64,000 nt of DNA from Trichodesmium sp002260545 (GTDB lineage: Bacteria; Cyanobacteriota; Cyanobacteriia; Cyanobacteriales; Microcoleaceae), in NCBI RefSeq assembly GCF_050016015.1, contig NZ_JBNHEQ010000167.1:1-64000 (forward strand), written 5' to 3'. A model generated the notes under the pieces. That model did no database searches. It saw only the letters and a list, made by a program, of their open reading frames with translations, and was not told the DNA's origin. Positions 1 through 10,222 of the stretch are shown in pieces. Both the position numbers and the translations under genes were made by a program. How positions within the stretch are numbered: the first letter of the stretch is position 1; every line of letters starts with the position of its first letter.

Positions 1-48
1 GATAATGGATAATGGATAATGGATAATGGATAATGGATAATGGATAAT
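1..48. repeat. Heptamer tandem repeat (GATAATG)n
   Basis: Seven uninterrupted copies of the 7-bp unit GATAATG open the window, with further copies near 105-125 and in opposite orientation near 160-178. This is the STRR type of repeat known from filamentous cyanobacteria. The rest of 1-342 shows no gene; it is AT-rich and ends in the region upstream of the first CDS. Confidence 0.9.
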
Positions 49-342
49 TACCTCTGGTTAAAAATCTAAGGGAATTGAATATTAAGGAAATAGTATTACT
101 TGATAATGGATAGTGGATAATGAAATAACTCTCTAAATCTCTAACTTTCTAACTCTTTAATTATCAATTATCCATTGATAAAGGGAGACTTTTAACCAAT
201 ATATTTAATGATTAATTATTCGGTAAGAGCTGTCTTGATAGGAACTCGTGAATAGGATGAATTTATAACTGGATTTCGGCTCAAACCTATTACCTAAAAC
301 TTGCTTCAATATTCAGTTTAATATTTTGCTAGGATTTTAATT

Positions 343-933
343 ATGTCTATAGTTGCTCTTTTTAAAAGCACATTTTTACTCAGCAGTCTAATAGTATTTG
401 GGAATTATTCACAACCAATGCTTAAAGCATTTAATCATCCAATTAATCCCCAAAATAATAATGTATTACTCGCTGAAAAATCTACACCAGTCGCAACAGA
501 ATTACAGGAAATTTTGCCGAAAATAAAAGAACAAACTCAAGTGCCAATTTTGCTGCCTAGTAAATTATTAATTACAGGTACAGATAAAAAGATTTATATT
601 GAGGGTAAAGGTACAACTAATGGTTATAAAATTACTTTAGCTTTTGAACCTAATTGTACTGGTAATGCTTGTTCAATTGGTTATTTTAGTGCTGAAAAGG
701 GAGGTAAATCTTTAGAAGATGAATTTAGTAGAGAATTGAGTTTAGTACAAAATATTAAAGGATATTTTAGACCCTTAACTTGTGCTGCATCTTGTGCGCC
801 TCCAATTATTGGCTGGGAGTATAAAGGAGTCTTTTATCGCATTTCTTTAAAAGGTGTTGGTCAAAGTCCTGAAATTGAAGGGGAAACTTTAGCAAAAATG
901 GCTAATTCTGCAATTGAAGCGGGGGGAAGATAA
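343..933 (+). CDS. Secreted conserved hypothetical protein, 196 aa
   Basis: I do not recognise a named family. The N-terminus (residues 1-25) is hydrophobic after a short Lys-containing start, which looks like a signal peptide, so the product is probably exported. The mature part is a soluble, beta-rich sequence with four Cys clustered in two pairs (NCTGNAC and CAASC), which could form disulfides in the periplasm. No catalytic motif is visible. The ATG at 343 follows an AT-rich leader and no better start is seen. It stands alone, followed by a degenerate gene. Function unknown. Confidence 0.7.
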   Translation: MSIVALFKSTFLLSSLIVFGNYSQPMLKAFNHPINPQNNNVLLAEKSTPVATELQEILPKIKEQTQVPILLPSKLLITGTDKKIYIEGKGTTNGYKITLAFEPNCTGNACSIGYFSAEKGGKSLEDEFSRELSLVQNIKGYFRPLTCAASCAPPIIGWEYKGVFYRISLKGVGQSPEIEGETLAKMANSAIEAGGR

Positions 934-1071
934 GAGGTGTGGGAACTGTGGGAAGTGTGGGGAGAGCGAATATTGTATTCTCAAAATACCAACTTTTTGC
1001 AGCTCTAGTGACTGAAAAACTTACACTGTAATCTTTCCATTACTCAGACAAATAAGTAAAAAAAATTACTA

Positions 1072-1575
1072 ATGAAACAACTTAGTCTATTTCCAGAATG
1101 GGAAGATGAAACTGCTAAAAGCTCTATCAATAACTACAATGAAAGAAAGCGCATAGAAACTAAATTTTCACATCTCATTCAAGAGGAACTAAAGTTAGGT
1201 AAACTGGTATCTTACTATTGGCAATAAATCTCTACCAATTCTAGGTTTATATAGATACAAAGAAGCCTTTGCATTTTCATTTGTTGCGGAATTTATAAAG
1301 ATGAAAAAATTATAGCTGCTGTTGAAATAAAAGGAGGTATTGACCAAGCTGGTATTTTAGAGAGAATAGGTGCTGCAATTAAAAGTTTAAGTCGAGCGAA
1401 AACAATTAATGCTAAATCAAGAACACTTTTGATTTTACAAAGTTTTTCTATTATTCAAAAAGCAATAGATGACCTGAATAACCATCAACTTATTGTCAAT
1501 CATTGGTTCACTGTTGAAGAAGTATTGGAAAATAACCAAAAGCAAAAAGAATTATTTGCAATACTAGATATTTAA
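1072..1575 (+). pseudogene. Broken restriction-endonuclease-like gene
   Basis: A reading frame starts at ATG 1072 (MKQLSLFPEWEDE...) and stops at 1227 after 51 codons. The homologous-looking text then continues in a second frame from about 1219 (GNKSLPILGLYRYKEAFAFSF), and in a third frame from about 1298 to a stop at 1575 (AAVEIKGGIDQAGILERIGAA). At least two frameshifts are needed to join them. The EIKGG(I)D segment with a nearby ERIGAAIKSL helix resembles the C-terminal part of some type II restriction enzymes (XcyI/XamI-like). This is from memory and tentative. No partner methyltransferase is seen, consistent with a dead remnant. Confidence 0.55.
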
Positions 1576-1616
1576 TCTTAAAAAAGCAAAACGCTACAAT
1601 TTTTCTCAACTAAATT

Positions 1617-3371
1617 TTACCCATTAACTGCCGATGGTTGTTCATCAATAGGAATTCTAGGAAAGTTAGGTAAATCTATTGCTCCTAGTGAAAAGCCCTG
1701 TTTTTGTGGCACTTCTGATACTACATCTTCTTCTTCAAAAGGTTCAGACTCAAATACAGGTGGGTTCCAAGTTGGTAAATCTAGCTTACTACTGAATGGT
1801 TTTGTTTCTTCAACACTTTGCTCCACTTCCTCTCCAACTTCAGAAAACTCTTCTGCATTTATTTCGGGATCTATTTCTATTTCTGGTTCAGGTTGATACT
1901 CGCAAACATTCCACTTTCCTGTAGATATATTCCATGATATCCGTTCATGTTTAATTTCTGTGTTTGCTTCCTCTGCAAAAGTATCTACTTTTTTAGTTTC
2001 TGCTATGACCTTATTTTCTTCGAATCTTTCTACTTCCTGATATTGACTTTGTGCTTCAGCTAAATCATTTTCTATAACTACATACTCTCCTACTTCTGTA
2101 TTTTCTAAAATATCTTTTTGGGATGCTTCGTCTACTAATTCATAATTAGGAACTTCACCTATTCTACTAAATGAGGGTAGAGTAGGATTTAATGTACTTT
2201 CGCTGACCTCAGCAAAAAAGTGATTCTCAGAAGTATTTTCTTCTGATGATGATACTTGTTGTGGTCTTGTCAAACCTTCAGGTAAATCTACTTTTTTGCC
2301 TAAATTAATCTTAGCAATAGTTGTTTCTTTCTTGTCAAGAATATATTCTTCTTCTTGTTGATTTTGTATCTGTGGAGACCAAGGTTGAACTGGTTCCGAA
2401 TTTGTCAGAGGTAATATTTTCGTGTTAGTTTTAATAAAAGGATTCTCTTGTTTAGAAGGTTCTGATTGAGAACTTACCTCAGATGTTGTAACTGGAGATG
2501 TTTCTCCCTTTAAAGTTTCAGATTCAGAACTTACTTGAGATGCTACAATTGGAGATAGTTCTGTAGGTTTTTCTGTTGGTTGATTTGTGGTATCCATTCT
2601 CCCCGGCATTTCCAAGCATCTTTCTAAAGCTGCTTTAAACTGTAGAGTTTGCTGTTGCTGTCGGTATAATCTTGAGCGCAACTCTCGGCAACTATTTTCT
2701 AATTCCTGAAGATGATAACTTTGTTGGTTATAAGATTGTTTAGTTAAAGCACATTCTCTTTCCATTTGTGCCTGTTGTTGCTGACTATTTTCCCACCTAT
2801 CTGTTAGAGACTCTACTAAAACTTCCTGGCGCTGAATAATTTGATTACACAATTCTAGTTTGTAGAATAGACGAGTTACCTGCTGTTGAGTTGCTGCTAA
2901 TTCTCTAGTTCTTTCTTCTAGTAACTTTTCTTGATTTTCTAGAGTTTGCTGACATTCTTCTAAGGATGTTTCTAGTTCTGTAACTCGATTTACCAGTTCA
3001 CGGTTACATTCATGCAAAGCTTCCATAAGATTTGCAGATTCTAGTTCTTCGGTAGAATCTTTTGTCAAAACTACTTCAACTCCTGGAACTTCCTGGGACT
3101 TTATTTGGGGTTGATTTTGATTAGCTAATATTAAATCTTGTTGTTCTTCTGAGGTTGTTTCTAATACTGGAATTGAATCTACACCAATAGCACCAGGGAA
3201 ATTAACAGTCTCCCACTCATCATTCTCTGAAGATGTTTGTTTTTCTGGTGCTAGATGTTGTTCAATTTTGTCGGCTTCATAATTTTGGTCCAGATTTTTG
3301 TAATTTACTGGATCGTTTGTTTCTGATAAGTGCTGGTTTCCAGGAAGTTCAGCTTCTGGCATTGCTTTCAC
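1617..3371 (-). CDS. Coiled-coil, acidic hypothetical protein, 584 aa
   Basis: No enzymatic domain is recognised. Residues about 115-255 form a long predicted coiled coil, rich in Gln, Glu and Leu with heptad spacing (ELETSLEECQQTLENQEKLL, RELRSRLYRQQQQ). The flanking segments are acidic, Ser/Thr/Pro-rich and low in complexity, and probably disordered. There is no signal peptide or membrane segment, so it is probably cytoplasmic and structural. The ending ...PRIPIDEQPSAVNG is short and hydrophilic. Similar coiled-coil proteins of unknown role occur in cyanobacteria. It is monocistronic, with its start next to a repeat-rich spacer. Confidence 0.75.
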   Translation of the reverse strand: MKAMPEAELPGNQHLSETNDPVNYKNLDQNYEADKIEQHLAPEKQTSSENDEWETVNFPGAIGVDSIPVLETTSEEQQDLILANQNQPQIKSQEVPGVEVVLTKDSTEELESANLMEALHECNRELVNRVTELETSLEECQQTLENQEKLLEERTRELAATQQQVTRLFYKLELCNQIIQRQEVLVESLTDRWENSQQQQAQMERECALTKQSYNQQSYHLQELENSCRELRSRLYRQQQQTLQFKAALERCLEMPGRMDTTNQPTEKPTELSPIVASQVSSESETLKGETSPVTTSEVSSQSEPSKQENPFIKTNTKILPLTNSEPVQPWSPQIQNQQEEEYILDKKETTIAKINLGKKVDLPEGLTRPQQVSSSEENTSENHFFAEVSESTLNPTLPSFSRIGEVPNYELVDEASQKDILENTEVGEYVVIENDLAEAQSQYQEVERFEENKVIAETKKVDTFAEEANTEIKHERISWNISTGKWNVCEYQPEPEIEIDPEINAEEFSEVGEEVEQSVEETKPFSSKLDLPTWNPPVFESEPFEEEDVVSEVPQKQGFSLGAIDLPNFPRIPIDEQPSAVNG

Positions 3372-3923
3372 CTAGAGTTTACAGATTGCCTTTTTGTTTC
3401 TATATTATAGTATATAATAATGTTATTATATCTAACCGTCAACTTATAGCAGAAGTCACAAGTAGGGGCAAATGGCTAGTACCGCTACGCGGAAGTCAGA
3501 AGTCGTACGGGCGAATGGCCATTAGCTACGCACAACTTTCCTATCGGAATGCTCCGCAAACGTTAACGCCCGTACAGAAGTCATAAGTTTTGATTGGTAA
3601 GGCTTTGAGTATTTTGTCACTGGTAACATATTTCCGCCATCCTGCACTAGGAGCCTAGCAACAGCTATACCGCGAATGTTGTAGAAAAGAAAATTAGGAT
3701 ATCTAAAGATAGAAAATGAGTTCTATAGAATTGAGCATTTCCGTGCTAGGATTTTGCACAAACAGCACTCAGCACTCAGCCTCGATCAAAGTTTACAGGT
3801 AATAGCTTTGAATTTTTCTAGTTGTCCACATCCTATTTATTTCTCACTAATTGTGAAATACAATAGAAATCTAGAGAAATAATTAAAATATTAATTTAGC
3901 CTAACTTCCAGAGGACTTTTTCC
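3372..3923. other. Spacer with dispersed small repeats
   Basis: No gene is supported. Positions 3460-3590 hold several small GC-rich palindromic repeats in the GTAGGGGC, GCTACGCGGAAG, ATTAGCTACGC and TACGGGCG...CGCCCGTA style that recur elsewhere in the window. A short reading frame across this stretch is made of repeat sequence. The segment just upstream of 3924 is the likely promoter region of the phosphoesterase gene. Confidence 0.7.
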
Positions 3924-5015
3924 ATGGCTTTAAATTTTAGATTTGCTGTTGCTAGTGACTTACATATTGCAGTTCCTCATACTATTGCTGAACAAGCACA
4001 TCGTTTTCATTTAGTAGAAGTTAGTATTCCTGCTTTAGAACTGGTACTAGAACATTTAAGTAAGTTAGATATTGATTTTTTACTACTACCCGGAGACTTA
4101 ACTCAAGATGGTGAACCAGAAAATCATACCTGGTTAAGCAAAAGATTAGCTGCACTTCCTTACCCTGTTTATGTAGTTCCTGGTAATCACGATGTACCTA
4201 TCAAATTTGCCAATGATTATTCTATTGGTTTAGCAGATTTTCCTAGTTATTATCATCATTGCGGATATGATTATCAACAACAATTATATTATACCGAACA
4301 AGTATTACCTGGACTGCGGATAATTGGGCTGAATTCTAATCAATTTGATAATTCAGGAAAACAAGAATATATTGGTGGTTTAGACACAGAACAATTAGAT
4401 TGGTTACAACAAGTTTTAACCACTGCTGAAGAGGAATTAGTATTGGTAATGATACATCATAATGTGATTGAACATTTGCCAGACCAATATAATAACCCTC
4501 TTGGTCGTCGTTATATGTTAGAAAATAAGTCTGTATTGTTAGATATTCTCCAATCTTATGATGTAAAACTTATATTTACTGGTCATCTTCATGTTCAGGA
4601 TATTGCTGAATATGAAGGAATTTATGAAATTACAACTGGTTCTTTAGTTAGTTATCCTCATCCTTATCGGATAATTGATTTTACTACTAATGCCGATGGT
4701 CAACAGTCTTTAAAAATTGAGAGTCATCGCGTTAATTCTTTGCCTAACTTACCTAATCTAAGTGATATTTCTAGGGACTGGATCGGCGAGCGCTCTTTTC
4801 ATTTTATGTCTAAACTTTTGACTAACCATCCTTTAAATTTATCCCCAGAAGTTGCCAAAAAACTTGCTCCTAGTCTGCGTTATTTTTGGGCTGATATTGC
4901 TGCTGGAGATGCTGTGTTAGACTTTCCTAATTTTCCACCTGATGTCCGGCAATATTTTCAACGTTTTAGTGCTACTAATAATATTGATAATAATGCCACA
5001 TTAATGTTGCAATAA
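3924..5015 (+). CDS. Metallophosphoesterase (calcineurin-like, CpdA-type)
   Basis: This is a dinuclear-metal phosphoesterase of the calcineurin-like superfamily, 363 aa. All signature blocks are present: D-x-H near residue 11 (SDLHIA), GDLTQDG at about 58, GNHD at about 88, an H-containing IHHN segment at about 179, and GHLH at about 223. The domain order and size fit the class III cyclic-nucleotide phosphodiesterase (CpdA) group, so cAMP or another phosphodiester is a plausible substrate, but the sequence does not fix specificity. A nucleotide cyclase is encoded 38 kb downstream. The C-terminal 90 residues are outside the core fold. Cytoplasmic, with no signal peptide. Confidence 0.9.
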   Translation: MALNFRFAVASDLHIAVPHTIAEQAHRFHLVEVSIPALELVLEHLSKLDIDFLLLPGDLTQDGEPENHTWLSKRLAALPYPVYVVPGNHDVPIKFANDYSIGLADFPSYYHHCGYDYQQQLYYTEQVLPGLRIIGLNSNQFDNSGKQEYIGGLDTEQLDWLQQVLTTAEEELVLVMIHHNVIEHLPDQYNNPLGRRYMLENKSVLLDILQSYDVKLIFTGHLHVQDIAEYEGIYEITTGSLVSYPHPYRIIDFTTNADGQQSLKIESHRVNSLPNLPNLSDISRDWIGERSFHFMSKLLTNHPLNLSPEVAKKLAPSLRYFWADIAAGDAVLDFPNFPPDVRQYFQRFSATNNIDNNATLMLQ

Positions 5016-5483
5016 AATTCGTCTATTTGCCTAAGTCAGTTATTCAACCTATGACAAAAATAAACTTTTTCTGACTTTTTTATAATGTCGATCTTTCTTA
5101 TTTTCTATTATTTCTAACGTTTGCAAGAAGTGTTTTGATTTTAGACTTTATTTTATTTTCAATAGGTAATAATTTTTACTTGTCAAAAGTAGTTAAGTCA
5201 AAAGTTCATATTTAATCGCTTTTGACTTTTAAATTATTATTCAGTTATATCATGTCCACTGGTATTGTTTGTGTAAACCTAACTGTTAATATCTATGGGA
5301 AATTTCAAGTTTTTTTGTGCTTTTAACCCTTCTCTCCTAGATAATTAAAGCCTTCTTCCTTACAAGACCGATGCTACCGGACATGATATTAAGCCAGTTG
5401 CTATTACTATTAAGGCATTCTCAAACTTTCAAATTTAGTTCGTGCTGCGAATTTAACTTCTGACTTCAGGTATATCAATTCTA
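5016..5483. other. Spacer between convergent genes, holds a degenerate MITE-like copy
   Basis: No gene is seen. Positions 5247-5389 are bounded by ATATCATGTCC on the left and CCGGACATGATAT on the right. These are the termini of the element family seen intact at 32365-32531 and 60211-60361, but the interior here is diverged. The sequence before it (5020-5240) is plain AT-rich DNA. Confidence 0.6.
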
Positions 5484-6728
5484 TCAAGAAGGTTGACGAC
5501 AAATACCAAATACAGAGGTATAACCATGTAAAAATGTATTACTACCTACAGGGCCAATTTCACCATTACAGAAAAACCCACTTATGGGAATATTCAAATA
5601 ACTACTAAATAATCTAGAATCAAAGTTAGGCTTACCATATAGTCCCTCCCCGCGTCCGAAACAAGAGAACATTAGAGCAGCAGCATTGTTCGTAGTTGTA
5701 GTGTCCAAAGCAACATCTCTTTGATAGCGTTCTAGTAACATTTCTAAATCTTCTGCTGAAGTATTGGCATCCCGTAAATGAAATTGAATACGTTGTCCAG
5801 TTCTCACTTTATCACCTATAGCGATCGCTCCTGCTTTAGGGTCTACCCCAATTAAATTACGGATTAAAAAGTCTCCCTGTTCTAAATTTTGCTTAAATTC
5901 GTCTCTGACTATACCGACAAATAGAGAATTTTCGGCTAGTCTGCGGTCTTGTTCATTGAGATTTTGTACTAAATTTTGTAGTGCTTCTAATGGAGATTGT
6001 CTAACACCATCACTAACAATTTCATCGGAATTAGCTAATTCTTCCAGTTCTAGAACAATATTACGCTCTCCTTGTGTAACCCGATAAGGTTTGCCAATAG
6101 GGCGACAACCCTGAGCTACTATTGTTTCTAAGATAATATTGCCAGAAAGAGAGACTCCTACAACTCCTTTTTGATAGAGTCGATTTTCACAAAAGAGTCC
6201 AGAATTTTGGCCATTTAGTCCACTACTAGCTAATCCTCCCACCTTGGGGGAATGAGGATAAGCATAATCTAGTCCTTGAAGCAAGTCATTAATTCTACCA
6301 GAAAATGGATCGGCAAAAATAACAAATTGAGGTTGGTCTGAAGTAGGTACTCCGATTAGATTACACCAATCATCGGGAGAACTGTCTAAGTCTGGTAGTT
6401 GTTCGGCTGATATGTGAAAAGCTTTTACCGTTACTTCTGGCAAATGTGCCAAACTAAGGCTAATGGCTGTCTGTTGTTCTACTTCCTCTGGTTTTCCGTA
6501 CTCATTCATACCAACAATACCGCCACCACCACAGCCTATGATAATTGTTTCTGGTAGATGTTCTTTCAGCAAGGGCATTAGTCGTGGATATTCACTGGTA
6601 AAAGCTGATGAGATAAATACCAGTCCTAAATTTGCTGTAGTTCCTAATGATTCTAAACTTTTTTCTGCTACTTCTTTAACTGCTGCTTCTAATGAAGGAC
6701 GGGTTGATAGAGAGTTTGACCACCGCAT
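5484..6728 (-). CDS. FIST N-terminal and C-terminal domain sensor protein
   Basis: A 414-aa soluble protein with the two-part FIST architecture: FIST_N in about residues 30-225, and FIST_C in about 230-385, ending in ...ISGFFCNGEIGPVG, a hallmark segment of the family. FIST domains are proposed to bind small ligands such as amino acids and often act with signalling proteins. Here the domain pair stands alone with no fused output domain. Cyanobacterial genomes commonly carry such stand-alone FIST proteins. The start ATG is at 6728 and the gene is monocistronic and convergent with the phosphoesterase. The ligand cannot be told from sequence. Confidence 0.88.
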   Translation of the reverse strand: MRWSNSLSTRPSLEAAVKEVAEKSLESLGTTANLGLVFISSAFTSEYPRLMPLLKEHLPETIIIGCGGGGIVGMNEYGKPEEVEQQTAISLSLAHLPEVTVKAFHISAEQLPDLDSSPDDWCNLIGVPTSDQPQFVIFADPFSGRINDLLQGLDYAYPHSPKVGGLASSGLNGQNSGLFCENRLYQKGVVGVSLSGNIILETIVAQGCRPIGKPYRVTQGERNIVLELEELANSDEIVSDGVRQSPLEALQNLVQNLNEQDRRLAENSLFVGIVRDEFKQNLEQGDFLIRNLIGVDPKAGAIAIGDKVRTGQRIQFHLRDANTSAEDLEMLLERYQRDVALDTTTTNNAAALMFSCFGRGEGLYGKPNFDSRLFSSYLNIPISGFFCNGEIGPVGSNTFLHGYTSVFGICRQPS

Positions 6729-7762
6729 CTGTTTGACGCTCCTTATGAATTATAATTGTATTTCTAATATTAATATTTCAGTTAAATAATTGCGAATAGG
6801 AAATCACGAATAGGGTTAAAAGCGAAAATCAGGCAGAAGACTAGAGGATGGAGTTAATTTTTTGACTCCTAATTTAGAAAGACATGATTTACATTATTTA
6901 AGAATTTGCCGGAAAGTTCCTCCCTTCCCTGGCGATCCCCTCAAAAACCTATATAAATAATTAGATGAGAAATAGTATCTTGTTTAATAGACATCTAGAT
7001 GGTGAATGATAAATACTTGGAAGCAAACTATCCTCATCTTTGTCTAATGAAAAATAAACCCACAATTTATAGATATTTCCAGATCGATATTAATCATTTA
7101 ACCACACCAACTGTATTTGATTTTTATTTCCTACAAATCAGCAGATTTAATTATATTTAATTCTGATTTTTCGTGACTTTTTTTGTGCATTTACAGGAGT
7201 TTTCTAGTCTTGGAGGTACAAAATTTTGTAGCAGTAGGGAAAAACCAAAGCGCCAACAAACTAAGAGGAAATATTAAAGATAGTTTTCAAGTATATCTCA
7301 CCATCCCTGACAAGTGTGCCATCTCCTGAAAAACCTCACATCTTCTTAATTTATTGAAATAATTGTGACTATTGAATTGAATTTATCAATAAGCTTATAA
7401 GTTCTAACTAAATATATTAAAGACCTATAGAAATACTCTGAGATTTACGATAATTTTTGATTTTATTTAGATAATTTTTACTTATAGAACAACTTGTTAT
7501 TTTAGCTATGTTAGTATATTAAATGTTGTTTGGCAGCCTGGACATTTGACAATCTGATGCTTTGATTCTTGGCGGGCAAATCTTAAAAGATCAAGATCAT
7601 TTGGTTAGGAACCTCTGGAAACCTATATAACTAGGAATAGAGAAATAATTTTAGCTGATTTCTTGGCCTGTTTTTCAATTCCTAGCCCTTGTTCTAGTGT
7701 TCTAGTTTAGTTAGGAATTAGATCCTAAAATCTGTAGGTAGTAAGTAAAAATTAAGAAAACT
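6729..7762. other. Long AT-rich spacer upstream of cp12
   Basis: A stretch of about 1 kb with no supportable gene on either strand and no long repeat. Two short similar segments containing AAACCTATATAA occur near 6947 and 7620. The 300 bp before 7763 presumably hold the cp12 promoter and leader. I saw no convincing -35/-10 pair and no structured RNA. Confidence 0.6.
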
Positions 7763-7990
7763 ATGACTAATAATAACATTGAGGAAAAAATTGAACAAGA
7801 GCGCGAGGTAGCTCGTAACGCTTGTGATGTTTCTGGCGCTAACTCTAAAGAATGTGCAGCAGCTTGGGATGCAGTGGAAGAACTCCAAGCTGAGGCTTCT
7901 CATCAAAAGGAAAAACAACCTAAAAATTCCTTTGAAAATTATTGCGATGATAATCCTGACGCTGCTGAGTGCCGAGTATACGATAACTAG
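7763..7990 (+). CDS. cp12: CP12 regulatory protein of the Calvin cycle
   Basis: CP12 is a small, intrinsically disordered protein that links phosphoribulokinase and glyceraldehyde-3-phosphate dehydrogenase into an inactive complex in the dark or under oxidising conditions. The 75-aa product has both Cys pairs expected to form the two redox loops (C21/C31 and C61/C70), the central AWDAVEEL helix motif, and the C-terminal NPDAAECRVYDN tail that inserts into the GAPDH active site. Length is typical. It is monocistronic and cytoplasmic. The ATG at 7763 gives the expected N-terminus. Confidence 0.95.
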   Translation: MTNNNIEEKIEQEREVARNACDVSGANSKECAAAWDAVEELQAEASHQKEKQPKNSFENYCDDNPDAAECRVYDN

Positions 7991-8169
7991 AATTAACTAA
8001 TAATAGGCTGCATCAGAATGTAGTTTATTGAGTACATATGTTCAGTAAGTAAGCAACTGAGGTCCTTCACTTTGTGACTCAGTTGCTTACTATTAAATTA
8101 GTATAATACCATAAATAACTTTTTATTGTTAATAATGATGTTTAAATAATTTTGATAAATTACTAAATT

Positions 8170-8790
8170 ATGTTGAATTTTTTACCCTTAGCTATTACAT
8201 CTGGATTAGAAATTTTTGTCTGGATGGACTATAGGTTAGCAGTGTTATTTACTGTGGTATTACCCCTATTTCTATTGATTTGGGCTTTTGTCAAAAAATC
8301 TGAAGCTATTCAACACTTATTGATTATTTATTGGCGAGTTGCTAGTTTATTGGCAATCACAGTTTACTTAATGATTGCTGCAGTACCAATCGGTTTTTTA
8401 ACATCATTAATAGCTAGATTGTTAATTCCTGTAGCTTTGTGGTTTTGGGTAGATTTGAATGAGGAAATCAGAGAACTACGAAATTCTCCTCTCAAGGCAA
8501 GTTTTACCTCTTGGCGTTGGGCTGCTACTATTTATAATTTGATAGGAATAATATCACAAATTCCTTTTGCTATTTGTGCTTTTAAATCCCGCAACGATCT
8601 ACTGAATGAACCTTTTTGTAATGTTTGGTTAGACCCACCTTGGTTATTTAAACAAATTTTTCACCCAGATTGGCCTGAAGAATTTATAGGTTTTTTGGGA
8701 TTCTCTGGATTAATAATTTATACAATTTTTCTTTGCTATTTTGTTTTGGTGAAATTACAGAGACAAGGGCGATCTGCTACAGGAAATTAA
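8170..8790 (+). CDS. DUF3177 family membrane protein
   Basis: A 206-aa integral membrane protein with about five hydrophobic segments (near residues 22-44, 54-76, 80-96, 118-135 and 173-197). The MDYRLAVLFTVVLPLFLLIWAF start and the IYWRVASLLAITVYLMI segment match what I know of the cyanobacterial DUF3177 family, whose function is undetermined. The conserved MDYRLAV block begins at residue 19, so an internal Met at that point is an alternative start. Located between cp12 and a small conserved protein, with no evident operon. Confidence 0.8.
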   Translation: MLNFLPLAITSGLEIFVWMDYRLAVLFTVVLPLFLLIWAFVKKSEAIQHLLIIYWRVASLLAITVYLMIAAVPIGFLTSLIARLLIPVALWFWVDLNEEIRELRNSPLKASFTSWRWAATIYNLIGIISQIPFAICAFKSRNDLLNEPFCNVWLDPPWLFKQIFHPDWPEEFIGFLGFSGLIIYTIFLCYFVLVKLQRQGRSATGN

Positions 8791-9480
8791 TTCTATATTA
8801 TCAAGGACTTCCCAATCAAAAATATCAAATCACCCTGAATTTAGGGAGTAGAGAAATTAAGCAGGGAAACAAATAGGTCTAGTGCAAAAATTTGATAATT
8901 TCTTTTTTTTTTGCTATTCTCTTAGAGACCGTCTATAAACAAAACATCAAGCGGTTGTAGGGTGCTTTAGGCAGGCATAAGGCTTTATTTTTTTTCTGGT
9001 TTAAGTCACGCCCTAACCCACCAAATAGGACAAATAGCAAGATTTGTTCCTTAAGACATACTTGATAAATGCTTTCTAACTACCTAGAGAAAATTAATTT
9101 AACATTTTATTGAGGTATTCAAGAGGCAAAATAAATATAGCTGATTATAAATATATAAATTATATAAATTATATAAATAAATAATTTTACACTACTACTA
9201 CTTTTAGTTATAAATATCTATCTATAGTAATTCTCATATTAATGAAGTACAGCATTTTTTTCTTCCGTGGTTCCAATTCCCTAAAATCAAAAATTTTATA
9301 CCTAACTCCTGATGGGAATTACTATATTGTCAACACAATGTTTGACCGAAAAAACAAGGTTTAAAGGCTCTCTTTTGAAGGATAAAAAAATAATTTTTCT
9401 TTTTAAGCAATCCTCTTTTTTTTAAGAAAAAGTAATGATTAATTATTAATTGTTAATTATTAATTATTGAACTGTAAAAA
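8791..9480. other. AT-rich spacer, nothing recognised
   Basis: No gene or structured RNA is supported. It contains long T-runs (near 8904 and 8988) and, near 9436-9470, a few ATTAATTATTAATTG-type repeats just before the next CDS. Confidence 0.6.
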
Positions 9481-9780
9481 ATGAATCAGAATATTGCTCA
9501 TCGTTTGGAACAATACACAATTAAACGACCAAATCAAGTATTAATAGTTAAAGTAGTAATTGATGAACAACCAGATGAAATAGCTATCTTCAAAGGTTTT
9601 TCTAGTTCTCTGATGCGACCTACTGCTTTTGACCCAGATATACCTGTCTTGCCAGAAACAGCTATAATTATAGGTGTCGATCTACTTGCTAGTCCCTACA
9701 ATCCAGAAGCACCCATTTATATTCAACAGGGACTGGCCTGGGAGCAAATGCAGTCCCTGTTAACAGAAGTAGGACTTTAG
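9481..9780 (+). CDS. Small conserved cyanobacterial protein, 99 aa
   Basis: A compact soluble protein with no signal peptide or membrane segment. Segments such as RPNQVLIVKVVIDEQPDEIAIFKGFSSSLMRPTAFDPDIPVLP look conserved and beta-rich. I associate it with a cyanobacterial/plastid domain of unknown function (possibly DUF7734), which is tentative. Its stop codon overlaps the stop region of the convergent atpC gene by four bases (9777-9780), so the two genes share a 3' boundary. Function unknown. Confidence 0.75.
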   Translation: MNQNIAHRLEQYTIKRPNQVLIVKVVIDEQPDEIAIFKGFSSSLMRPTAFDPDIPVLPETAIIIGVDLLASPYNPEAPIYIQQGLAWEQMQSLLTEVGL

Positions 9781-10187
9781 TTAACCATTCCACCAGCAGC
9801 TTGTAGACGTGCTCTGGCTCGCTTCAAAGCTTGTTTAGCTTGAATTTGTTCTTGCAGATCGGCACTTTCAGCTTTTTGCAGACGTGCTTCAGCTTCCTGA
9901 TATGCTAAACGAGCTTCTTCTTTGTCAATAGCATCTCCTCTTTCAGCACCATTAACAAGTATAGTTACTTCATCTGCTTCTACTTCAGCAAAACCACCCA
10001 TCAGAGCGATCGGCATCCAGTCTTTTTCAGCACGAACTCGCATTACACCTGTATCGAGGGCGGTTAACAGTGGAGCGTGTCCACCTAAAATTCCTAATTG
10101 ACCTGTTGTACTAGGTAGAATTACTTCTTGAGCTTCTGAGTCCCAAACTGTTTTGTCGGGAGCTATTACACGCACAGTTAATGTCAT
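9777..10187 (-). CDS. atpC: F0F1 ATP synthase subunit epsilon
   Basis: The epsilon subunit sits in the central stalk of thylakoid F-type ATP synthase and inhibits ATP hydrolysis. The 136-aa product has the N-terminal beta-sandwich (MTLTVRVIAPDKTVWDSEAQEV, TGQLGILGGHAPLLTALDTG) and the C-terminal helix-turn-helix with the EEARLAYQEAEARLQ pattern. Length is typical for cyanobacteria. It lies directly downstream of atpD on the same strand, the usual cyanobacterial atpB-atpE type operon separate from the main atp cluster. The 183-bp spacer from atpD carries an inserted palindromic repeat. Confidence 0.97.
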   Translation of the reverse strand: MTLTVRVIAPDKTVWDSEAQEVILPSTTGQLGILGGHAPLLTALDTGVMRVRAEKDWMPIALMGGFAEVEADEVTILVNGAERGDAIDKEEARLAYQEAEARLQKAESADLQEQIQAKQALKRARARLQAAGGMVN

Positions 10188-10222
10188 TTCAGTTATCAGT
10201 TATCATTTATCAGTTATCAGTA

